Source: Hymenobacter jejuensis (GTDB taxonomy: Bacteria; Bacteroidota; Bacteroidia; Cytophagales; Hymenobacteraceae). Taken from it: 64,000 bases of DNA. Under the pieces are notes generated by a model. It worked only from the letters and a program-made list of their open reading frames with translations, was not told where the DNA came from and made no database searches. Numbering within the stretch: the first letter of the stretch is position 1; each line of letters starts with the position of its first letter. Shown here piece after piece: positions 35,946 through 43,470 of the stretch. A program made the position numbers and the translations under genes. Location: contig NZ_CP040896.1 of assembly GCF_006337165.1 (NCBI RefSeq), forward strand, positions 744,001 through 808,000. Reading direction: 5' to 3'.

Positions 35946-37163
35946 ATGCGAGTTCTTCATACCGCCGACTGGCATCTGGGCCAGCGCTTTATCAGTGGCC
36001 ACGAGCGCACCGACGAGCACCGCTTCTTTCTGGAGTGGCTGGTGCAAACGGTGCGCGAGCAGAACGTGGAAGTGCTGGTGCTGGCCGGCGACGTCTTCGA
36101 TACAGGTTCGCCTTCCAATGCGGCCCTGGAGCTGTATTACTCGTTTCTGATGAACATGCGCGGCACCAGCTGCCGCGACATCGTGATTGTGGGCGGCAAC
36201 CACGACTCCCCGGCCACGCTCAACGCCCCGGCGCGCCTGTTGCGTCATTTGCGGGTGCACGTAGTCGGTTGCGTGCCCGATTGCTTTGAGGACCAGGTAA
36301 TTATCCTGAACGATGCCCAGGACCAGCCGGGCCTGGTGGTGTGTGCCGTACCGTTTCTGCGCGACCGCGACGTGCGCCTGTCGGTGCCGGGCGAATCGGC
36401 GGAGGAGCGCGAAATCCGCATTCGACAGGGCATTGCTGATCATTACGCCCGCTTCACAGAGCTAGTGGCGGCGCACAAAGCCGCCGGGTTGCCAGTGCTG
36501 GCTACGGGCCATCTGTACGCCGCCGGCGGGGCCGCCTCCGATTCGGAGCGCACCATTCACGTCGGCAACCTGGGGCAAGTGTCTGCCGAGCATTTTCCAG
36601 AAGCATTTGACTATGTGGCACTTGGCCACTTGCACCGCCCACAGCGGGTAGGCGGCCGCGAGCACATTCGCTACTCGGGCTCCCCTATTCCGCTCTCGTT
36701 TTCCGAGGTCGATCATCCGAAGCAAGTCGTTTTGCTCGACATCACGCCCGGTTCGCTGAGTCTCGAAACGCTGGAGGTGCCCGGCGCCCGCAGGCTCATC
36801 CGGTGGCACGGCTCGCTGGAAGAAGTGCTGAACCACTTAACTACCTACGACAATACGGGTTACCAACTCCCCGCCTGGGTTGATGTGGAAGTACGCTCTG
36901 AGCTCACGCAACTCGAAGTAGCTGAGCAGCTTCTGAAAGTCATCGACCTGCTCGACCGTACGCAGTTGGAGGTGCTGGCCCGCCGCCATTTCCGCATCGT
37001 AACGCTCCGTCCTCTCGACGAGCCGGAGCCGCTCACCCGCGGCCTCGACGACTTCACGGAGCGCGAAGTCTTTGAGCGCCGCCTAGACGATGAGCCCGAA
37101 GAGTCGCGTGCTGAACTACTGAGCACGTTTGACGAGTTGTTGGAATTGATGCGGGAAGGATAG
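35946..37163 (+). CDS. sbcD: SbcCD nuclease subunit D (Mre11-like)
   Basis: 405 aa, standard length. The calcineurin-like phosphoesterase motifs are complete: HTADWHLG (D8, H10), LAGDVFDTG, GGNHDSP, ATGHLYAAGG and VALGHLHRPQ. The C-terminal capping region follows from about 280. With SbcC it forms the SbcCD (Rad50-Mre11) complex, which cuts DNA hairpins and processes blocked ends. sbcC begins 133 bp downstream in the same direction. The gap contains an IHF-like site TTATCAA-N4-TTA (37231-37244). Confidence 0.95.
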   Translation: MRVLHTADWHLGQRFISGHERTDEHRFFLEWLVQTVREQNVEVLVLAGDVFDTGSPSNAALELYYSFLMNMRGTSCRDIVIVGGNHDSPATLNAPARLLRHLRVHVVGCVPDCFEDQVIILNDAQDQPGLVVCAVPFLRDRDVRLSVPGESAEEREIRIRQGIADHYARFTELVAAHKAAGLPVLATGHLYAAGGAASDSERTIHVGNLGQVSAEHFPEAFDYVALGHLHRPQRVGGREHIRYSGSPIPLSFSEVDHPKQVVLLDITPGSLSLETLEVPGARRLIRWHGSLEEVLNHLTTYDNTGYQLPAWVDVEVRSELTQLEVAEQLLKVIDLLDRTQLEVLARRHFRIVTLRPLDEPEPLTRGLDDFTEREVFERRLDDEPEESRAELLSTFDELLELMREG

Positions 37164-37296
37164 CCAGCAAGGCTGTAGTTTTCAGCTTTATCGAGCCCTG
37201 AATCAAACCTATATCTACGCAACTAATTATTTATCAATAACTTATATTACGTCATTAAGGGCTCTGAGTCCCGTTAGTTGACCCTGTTTCGCTTAC

Positions 37297-40200
37297 ATGA
37301 AAATTCTCCGCGTCCGTTTCTTTAACCTGAATTCCTTGCGAGGACAGCACGAGGTCAACTTTGGCAATTCGCCATTGTCCGACTCGGGCTTGTTCGCTAT
37401 TACCGGGCCTACCGGCGCGGGCAAAACCACCATTCTCGACGCCATCACGCTGGCTCTCTACGGCCAAGTGCCACGCCACGACGGCAGCGGCTCGGAGCAG
37501 GTAATGAGCCACGGGACGGGCGAGAGTTGGGCGGAAGTGGAGTTTCAGGTCAATGAGCGGGTATACCGCGCCAAGTGGGGTCAGCACCGCGCCCGGCGCA
37601 AGCCCGACGGTCCGCTGCAGGACTCGAAAATGGAGCTCAGCGAACAGCAAATTGTAGACGGGGAAGAGACGTGGCCCTTTCTGGAAACGTACAAATCCAG
37701 GGTTCCCGGCAAAGTTGCCGAGCTGAGCGGCCTCGAATACCGGCAGTTTCTGCGCTCGGTGCTGCTGGCGCAAGGCGATTTTACACGGTTTCTGAAGTCG
37801 AGCCCCGGCGAACGGGCGCAACTTCTGGAGAAGATCACGGACACGCGCAAGTATTCCGACATCTCCGTTGCGGCTTTCCGCAAGGCCAAAGACGAAGCCC
37901 AGCGCGTGGAAGTCTTGCGTGCCGGCATGGCGGGGGTTACGCTGCTTTCGGCAGAGGAACTGGCCATATTGGAAACGGAGGTTCAAGATTTTAAGGCCCA
38001 GCTCGCCATTGCCAACCAGGAGCAACAACGCCTTATCGAAGCGCAAAATTGGCTGCGCAAACTGGAAGAACTCACGGCTCGTCAGAACCAGGGCCAAAGC
38101 AAATTGAGCCGCTTGGCCGGTGAAGCCGAAACGCTGGCGCCTGTGCGCCAACAGGTGCAGCGCCACGAGCAGGCCTTGCCCTTCCGAACGCCTTGGGCTT
38201 TGTTGCAACAAGCGGAAGGCCAAATACAACAGCTACTGCGCGAGGCGGAGAGCTTGCAACACCAACTGCCCCAGCTACAGGCGGAAGTAGCCACGGCCCA
38301 ACAGGCCCGCGAGACTGCGCGGCAAGCCCGGACGGCGGCCTTGGCCGTGCAGCAAGAGCAGGAGCCCAAATTGCGGGAGGCCGAACAGCTCGACAGCCTC
38401 ATGCGCCAAGCAGAGGTGCAGCTTCAGTCCGACCGCCAGAAGTACGACGAGCGTAACGAGCAATGCAAGCGCCAGAAAGCCGAACTCGAGCATCTGACGC
38501 AGCAAACCCACACCTTTCGGCAGCAGCTGAAGGAGTTGGCCAAATGGCTCGGCGAGCACACTCAACTGGCTGAGCTCACCAACGCGCTGCCCGAGCTAAC
38601 GGCTAACCTCCAGGACTGGGATCACTTGCAAGCCGAACTAGGCCAGTTGCGGCAGCGACAGGCCGAGTCGGTGCGCCGGCTTCAGGATGCCGCAAATACC
38701 GCTGAACGTTACCAGCAACAGGCACTTACTGGGCAACAACGTCTGTCGGATATCAAAGCCCAACAACACGATACGGCGATGCGGCGCGACGAGTGGTTTC
38801 GGCGGCTCCAGCACCACGCGGCCGGTTTGCAGCACGAATACGACGCACAGCAGCAGCATTGGGATGATTTGCGCCGCTCCAATTCGCTCCAACAGCTTAT
38901 TCTGTCGCACACCGAAACCCGCCAACTCCTGTCGCCGGGCGAGCCGTGCCCCGTTTGCGGCGCTACCGAGCACCCGTTTGCCGCAGGCTTACTGGGCGTG
39001 AGCGAGGAATCGTTGCAGCGCGACCAACAGCGCGAAGAAGAACTCAGTCAGCGCGTGCGCGCCTTGAATGCCCGTCTGAACCGCGCGTCCACATACGTAG
39101 GCATGCTCGAACAAGCGGGCGGCCAACTTGCGGATACGCCGCCGGCAATCATCCCTCTCCTGCCCGAATCGGAAGAGAAAGCAGCGGCCGACGCGGTCAA
39201 AAGCATCGTGCAACAGCTTCGGGAGCTGGACCAGCAACACGCCGCCGCAGAAGTGGCTCTGACACAGGCTGTTAGCCAGCAGGCATCTTTCCAACTGCAA
39301 CAGCAAGACTATCAAGCGGATGCGGCCAAGATTGAAGCTGGCTTGCGCGACGCTGAAGAACGCGTGCCGGTGGTTAAGGAGCCGATTACCAGCCTTCTGA
39401 GCAGCTTTGGTCTGACCTTCAATGGCGAAAACGGGCGGGCACTCGTAGAGCGCTGCAAACAGCTGATTGCCGATTTTGAGCAAAAGAAACTCGCGCAGGC
39501 GACCGTCGAAAAGCAGCGGGACGAGAACCAGATCCGGTTGGAGGAACTAACCAAATCGCACACCGAAACCAACCAGTGGCTGCGCGAGCACAAGCACGAC
39601 ATTGTTGAAAAGCACACCGCGATTCAGCAGCAAAAAGCGAAGCGCCAGGCACTTTACGCGGGCCCCGACGTGGCGCAGGCTTTCCGGGAACTGGCCGCGG
39701 CCGTGCAGCAAGCCGACGCGCTCTTGCAACAAGCGGAGCGACAAGTTCAGGAGCACGAAAACCGCTTGGCCCGTACCGACGAGCAGCTGCGCCAGCGGCA
39801 GCAGGATGCGGCGCGGCGCCAACAGGAACGTGAACAGCAGTACGCGGCGCTGGTCACCAATCTTCAAACGGCGGGCCTCACGCCCGACCCCACTGCACTG
39901 GCAACGCTGCTGTTGCCCGATTCGGAAGTGCGTCGCCTTGCCGACCAGCTGCAAGCGCACGAGCGGGATGTGGCCGCCACCCAACAGGCCCTGACGGAAG
40001 CCGCCCATCAGTTTCAGATGGAACAGGCACGCGCGCTGACAAACGATCCTATCGAATCCGTTGATAGTCAATTAGTTGCCATAAGGCAGTTGATTGCTGA
40101 TCTTAACCAGCAGCTTGGGCAGCGGCAGCAGCGACTCACCGATCACCAGCGCGGTTTGGAGCGGCACGCCGAAATGGCGGCTCAACTCGAACGGCAGCAG

Positions 40201-40728
40201 CAGGAAGCGCGCCGTTGGCGGCAGCTGGCCGACTTGATCGGTTCGGCCGACGGCAAGAAGTTCAGCGAATTTGCGCAGGGCCTCACGCTGGCCCGTTTGG
40301 TGGAGTTGGCTAATCGCCACTTGCAGCGCCTCACCGATCGCTACCGCATCACGCGCAACCCCGACGAGCACCTCGATTTGCTCATCACCGACCACTACCA
40401 AGGCGACAGCGCCCGCTCGATGAACTCGCTTTCGGGCGGCGAAAGCTTCTTGGTGAGCCTGGCGCTGGCCTTGGGATTGTCGGAGTTGGCAGGACGCAAA
40501 ACGCAGATTGACACGCTGTTCATCGACGAAGGCTTCGGCACTCTCGACCCCGATACGCTGGACATTGCACTGTCGGCGCTGGAAATGCTGCAAGGCTCGG
40601 GCAAGATGATCGGCATCATTTCGCACGTCGAGGCCCTCAAAGAGCGCGTCACGACCCAGATCAACGTACGCAAGGGCGCTGGTGGCGTAAGCACGCTGCG
40701 GGTAGTTGGGTTCGGCGAAGCGTTGTAG
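37297..40728 (+). CDS. sbcC: SbcCD nuclease subunit C (Rad50-like ATPase)
   Basis: 1143 aa. Walker A GPTGAGKTT at 37-45; two long glutamine-rich coiled-coil arms (about 180-540 and 560-1000) meet at the zinc hook CPVCG (C551, C554). The C-terminal half-site has the ABC signature LSGGESFLVSLAL (about 1043) and Walker B TLFIDEGFGTLD. It is the SMC-like ATPase partner of SbcD, holding and scanning DNA ends and cleaving hairpins. The gene carries a copy of the dispersed 18-bp motif at 40061. It is convergent with the next gene, with only 2 bp between stop codons. Confidence 0.95.
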   Translation: MKILRVRFFNLNSLRGQHEVNFGNSPLSDSGLFAITGPTGAGKTTILDAITLALYGQVPRHDGSGSEQVMSHGTGESWAEVEFQVNERVYRAKWGQHRARRKPDGPLQDSKMELSEQQIVDGEETWPFLETYKSRVPGKVAELSGLEYRQFLRSVLLAQGDFTRFLKSSPGERAQLLEKITDTRKYSDISVAAFRKAKDEAQRVEVLRAGMAGVTLLSAEELAILETEVQDFKAQLAIANQEQQRLIEAQNWLRKLEELTARQNQGQSKLSRLAGEAETLAPVRQQVQRHEQALPFRTPWALLQQAEGQIQQLLREAESLQHQLPQLQAEVATAQQARETARQARTAALAVQQEQEPKLREAEQLDSLMRQAEVQLQSDRQKYDERNEQCKRQKAELEHLTQQTHTFRQQLKELAKWLGEHTQLAELTNALPELTANLQDWDHLQAELGQLRQRQAESVRRLQDAANTAERYQQQALTGQQRLSDIKAQQHDTAMRRDEWFRRLQHHAAGLQHEYDAQQQHWDDLRRSNSLQQLILSHTETRQLLSPGEPCPVCGATEHPFAAGLLGVSEESLQRDQQREEELSQRVRALNARLNRASTYVGMLEQAGGQLADTPPAIIPLLPESEEKAAADAVKSIVQQLRELDQQHAAAEVALTQAVSQQASFQLQQQDYQADAAKIEAGLRDAEERVPVVKEPITSLLSSFGLTFNGENGRALVERCKQLIADFEQKKLAQATVEKQRDENQIRLEELTKSHTETNQWLREHKHDIVEKHTAIQQQKAKRQALYAGPDVAQAFRELAAAVQQADALLQQAERQVQEHENRLARTDEQLRQRQQDAARRQQEREQQYAALVTNLQTAGLTPDPTALATLLLPDSEVRRLADQLQAHERDVAATQQALTEAAHQFQMEQARALTNDPIESVDSQLVAIRQLIADLNQQLGQRQQRLTDHQRGLERHAEMAAQLERQQQEARRWRQLADLIGSADGKKFSEFAQGLTLARLVELANRHLQRLTDRYRITRNPDEHLDLLITDHYQGDSARSMNSLSGGESFLVSLALALGLSELAGRKTQIDTLFIDEGFGTLDPDTLDIALSALEMLQGSGKMIGIISHVEALKERVTTQINVRKGAGGVSTLRVVGFGEAL
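40061..40078 (+). repeat. Dispersed 18-bp motif, coding copy in sbcC
   Basis: TTGATAGTCAA, four bases, TTG, in a stretch encoding SVDSQLVA. The near-palindromic core matches better on the other strand, while the TTG matches on this one. Confidence 0.5.
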
Positions 40729-40730
40729 CG

Positions 40731-41786
40731 CTACTGAGCGCCCGCTTCCCGTATCTCCGCCCACGACCAGTAACGTCGAGGTTGGATACCCGCGTACCGA
40801 TGCCGAAAAAAGCCAACCACGTCCTGCTCAATGGTTTCGGGAGCGATAGAAGAGGCATAAATCGGCCGCTGATCGGGGTCGGCGTAGCGGTGCATCTTGC
40901 TGAGGCCTTTGCCCGAAAGGCGCAGCACGGGCCCCGTGTCCGTCACAGGGTCGAAAGTCCAACGGCGAACGGTTTGTTCGAGGGCGTTGAGGCGGGCAGC
41001 CAGCGCGTCCAACGGCAAACGCGGCAGCGTCGGGCGCGATTCGAGGTCAACCCAAGTGGTGTATTTGTACTCAAATTCATACCGATTGCCTTCGTAGATG
41101 CTTAGCACCATGTCGAAGCCCGCCGTGGGGCCAAACAAGGCATAATAAGGCACTGGCGCCGGCGTGCGCACGACGACCAAACCAATATCTTCATAAACAA
41201 CTGTCTGTTTATCAGAACTTTGTAATACAGCTACTGCTTGGCGCACCCGCTTGTATTCGGGTTCCCAAACGGTATGGTCCAGCTCCGGATTTTCGAGGAT
41301 CTCGCCGAAACGTGGCAGAAACCACTCAAATTTTTCCGCTGATGCTTCGTCTTCGCGGCGCCGCAATACGGGAGCGCCAAAGGGCGGATAAAACAGCTCT
41401 TTCTCCTTGGCATTCAGCCAGCACACGAGCGTCAGGGCGTGATCGGCGAGCGGGTCGTGCCAGTTTATCTCCCGAAAATCGCCCAACGTTGCTACCAGAC
41501 GCAACAGATGCTCGTGGCGCAGCGCCTGCTCGGGATTCAGCATCGCCCAGACGCCTACAAAACCGTCAACATCGAAATGGTTGGCCGTCACCGCGTTGGC
41601 TACGTTTTCCAGCACTGGTGAAGAGTGGAGAAAGCGCAGTACCGAACCGGCACTGGTATCGTCGCGGAAGGGCTCGGGCGTGGCGGCCCCGCGCCAATGA
41701 GCCAGCACAAGCGCCGCTCCCAGCCCGGTGCTATCGACAATAATGGTGGGCTGGCGGCGCACCTGCGCGAAGGGAACAAACTTCAT
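40731..41786 (-). CDS. Conserved protein of unknown function (DUF6687-like)
   Basis: 351 aa from the ATG at 41784-41786; a 13-codon upstream extension is less likely. Near the N-terminus NHFDVDGFVGVWAML recalls the DxDG signature of DHH-type phosphoesterases but without the DHH pattern. Further on, VVVRTPAPVPYYALFGPTAGFD and the C-terminal HRYADPDQRPIYASSIAP are compact blocks of unknown meaning. It is soluble with no signal peptide. I associate it with a Bacteroidota family labelled DUF6687, from memory. It is followed (convergent) by sbcC and preceded by the HNH gene. Confidence 0.7.
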   Translation of the reverse strand: MKFVPFAQVRRQPTIIVDSTGLGAALVLAHWRGAATPEPFRDDTSAGSVLRFLHSSPVLENVANAVTANHFDVDGFVGVWAMLNPEQALRHEHLLRLVATLGDFREINWHDPLADHALTLVCWLNAKEKELFYPPFGAPVLRRREDEASAEKFEWFLPRFGEILENPELDHTVWEPEYKRVRQAVAVLQSSDKQTVVYEDIGLVVVRTPAPVPYYALFGPTAGFDMVLSIYEGNRYEFEYKYTTWVDLESRPTLPRLPLDALAARLNALEQTVRRWTFDPVTDTGPVLRLSGKGLSKMHRYADPDQRPIYASSIAPETIEQDVVGFFRHRYAGIQPRRYWSWAEIREAGAQ

Positions 41787-41852
41787 GTAGCGATTAGCAA
41801 GAACCAGAAAGCAAGTAACCAACAACGACGCAGTAGGTCACTACGAAGGCCG

Positions 41853-42179
41853 TTATTGCTTTCGGCGACGATTGGAAATGTGCTCTACGCGGCTGCGGCG
41901 AATCCAGTGCAGGTACTTTTGCAGCTCCTCGGCGCTGCGCAGCGCCTCGATGGTGGAATATTGCTTTGCCAAGATACGATTGGTCAGCAGCAAATGAACT
42001 GTACTGTGGCAGGGTTGGCACAAATCCACGACTGGCCCGTGGCGGCCCCCTTCCTCACGCGGTACCAAATGGTGCCGCGACACATACCGCACTTGCCGCT
42101 CGCACAATTGGCACTGCGGCTCATTTGGGCTTTGGGCAGCGAGCTGGCCCCGTCGGGCTTCGTTGGCACGTCTCGACAT
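41853..42179 (-). CDS. HNH-family nuclease-like protein
   Basis: 108 aa. A treble-clef HNH motif occupies residues 20-65: CQLC, SRHHLVPREEGG, LCQPCHSTVH. The two CxxC pairs would bind structural zinc, and the paired histidines with the following N/H residues form the active site. The C-terminal half is helical and basic. HNH proteins of this size include free-standing nicking nucleases and accessory DNA-repair factors. It lies 66 bp upstream of the unknown gene in the same direction and is not linked to an intron or restriction system in view. Confidence 0.85.
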   Translation of the reverse strand: MSRRANEARRGQLAAQSPNEPQCQLCERQVRYVSRHHLVPREEGGRHGPVVDLCQPCHSTVHLLLTNRILAKQYSTIEALRSAEELQKYLHWIRRSRVEHISNRRRKQ

Positions 42180-42261
42180 AAATACTAGGTTAGCAAGCAG
42201 TTATCTTAAATATTCTTGGCATAATCCCGAAAATAGCCAACCACAAAAAAAATATTCAAAA

Positions 42262-42295
42262 TTGTATTAAGCGGATTAGATAAAATATATATTTG
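42262..42295 (+). promoter_or_regulatory. Bacteroidota-type promoter of the small secreted protein gene
   Basis: TTG (42262-42264), 23 nt, TATATTTG (42288-42295). This fits TTG-N17-23-TAnnTTTG. The start codon is at 42419, giving a leader of about 120 nt. Confidence 0.65.
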
Positions 42296-42418
42296 GTTGC
42301 GGAAACAGCACAATACGCTGTAAACCACGAACAACAGGTTGTAGTTCTCTCTCGGCAAAAGATGGATTTATGACCCTGAAAGCCCCAGTCCACATTTCAC
42401 ACCACTTATTGTTTAAAT

Positions 42419-42868
42419 ATGATCATTTCTACTCTCTCTTTTCCCTGTAACCTCAAAAATGCTCTGCGGGCAGGTGGCTTGCTGGTGGCCTTGCTGCTGC
42501 TGATGCCCTCGACTTCGCGGGCGCAGACTTGGATGGTATCGACCGACGTGTATGCTAAGATTGGCGTCATGGACAAGTTTGGGCAGCTCGGCGCGTACAC
42601 CGCCAAATTCATCGTTACCGACCAGAGCTCCGGTAAGATCTACACCTTGGTGAAAGAAGTAACCAAAGGCCAGAATGGCGTCGACGTGCTATTCCCTTCG
42701 GAGGCTTCCGAAGCCGATTATTTTAAAACCGAAAGAGGAGAAGCCGCGAAATTCGTTCCCAACGCTTTCGTGTGGGAGTGCCAGGTAGGCGGCAAAAAAG
42801 TAGTAGGCGGCCGCTTTACTTTTTCCGAGACCGGCAACGATGTGACGGTCATTGACAAACGCAAGTAA
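42419..42868 (+). CDS. Small secreted protein of unknown function
   Basis: 149 aa. A signal peptide runs to about residue 36 (hydrophobic core GGLLVALLLLMPS, then SRAQ). The mature part is about 113 aa of predicted beta structure (WMVSTDVYAKIG, AKFIVTDQSSGKIYTLVKEV, RFTFSETGNDVTVI). No family is recognised. It has its own full promoter upstream and terminator downstream, so it is a single-gene unit. Confidence 0.8.
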   Translation: MIISTLSFPCNLKNALRAGGLLVALLLLMPSTSRAQTWMVSTDVYAKIGVMDKFGQLGAYTAKFIVTDQSSGKIYTLVKEVTKGQNGVDVLFPSEASEADYFKTERGEAAKFVPNAFVWECQVGGKKVVGGRFTFSETGNDVTVIDKRK

Positions 42869-42888
42869 TTATCATACAATGACTTACG

Positions 42889-42917
42889 AAAGCCCGACGC
42901 AGCAGCGCCGGGCTTTT
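42889..42917 (+). terminator. Terminator of the small secreted protein gene
   Basis: 8-bp stem AAAGCCCG / CGGGCTTT (42889-42896 / 42909-42916) with a 12-nt loop and a short T-run. Confidence 0.75.
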
Positions 42918-43020
42918 GCTATTGTGGGCTTGGGAAACTTCTTTGCCAAAATTTTACGTATGCTGGATAGGCGGTGAAAGCACCCGCCGAGAACTTGTAT
43001 TCATTTCAGCAAGAAGTGCG

Positions 43021-43326
43021 ATGGCTAAGAAATCATTTGCCGAACTCATTAGTAGCCCGGGCATGCCGGTGCTCGTCGATTTTTATGCGGATTGGTGCGG
43101 ACCCTGCAAAACGATGGCGCCCATTCTGCAACAGGTAGCCGCACAGCACGAAGGCAAGCTCAAGGTGATCAAAGTGGACGTGGACCGCAATCCGGCGGCG
43201 GCCCAACAGTACCGGGTGCAAGGCATTCCTACGCTGATTTTGTTTCACAAGGGACAGCAAGTGTGGCGGCAGTCGGGCGTGGTGCCGGCAACCCAACTCA
43301 CGCAGGCAGTGCAGGCGTATTTGTAG
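43021..43326 (+). CDS. trxA: Thioredoxin
   Basis: 101 aa, a minimal thioredoxin. The active site is WCGPC (C26, C29), and the cis-proline is in GIPTLILF. Standard fold with VLVDFYADWCGPCKTMAP and DVDRNPAAAQQYRV. It begins at ATG 43021; a longer frame from 42916 adds 35 residues that do not belong. It is a cytoplasmic dithiol reductant. It is a separate unit between the secreted protein and the TonB receptor genes. Confidence 0.95.
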   Translation: MAKKSFAELISSPGMPVLVDFYADWCGPCKTMAPILQQVAAQHEGKLKVIKVDVDRNPAAAQQYRVQGIPTLILFHKGQQVWRQSGVVPATQLTQAVQAYL

Positions 43327-43434
43327 AACGCCACGGCTAACTCACTCTGTAGCTGCGTTCTGGCTCCCGAAAATTGATTACTATCTTACCACAAACTAAC
43401 TAGCTTGGTAAGGCGTTGGGGAAGCGCACTTCTA

Positions 43435-43442
43435 TACCTTTG
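43435..43442 (+). promoter_or_regulatory. Candidate -7 box of the TonB receptor gene
   Basis: TACCTTTG, a TAnnTTTG match with TTG at 43416-43418 (16 nt, one base short of the usual range). It lies 28 nt before the ATG at 43471. Confidence 0.55.
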
Positions 43443-43470
43443 CTACTGCTTCCTACTGCTGCCCCAACCG

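Noticed and set aside
35586..36443. 285-codon minus-strand frame
   Set aside because: Crosses the end of the CstB-like gene and the start of sbcD on the opposite strand.
37255..38229. 324-codon minus-strand frame
   Set aside because: Antisense to the Walker A part of sbcC; composition is that of a shadow frame.
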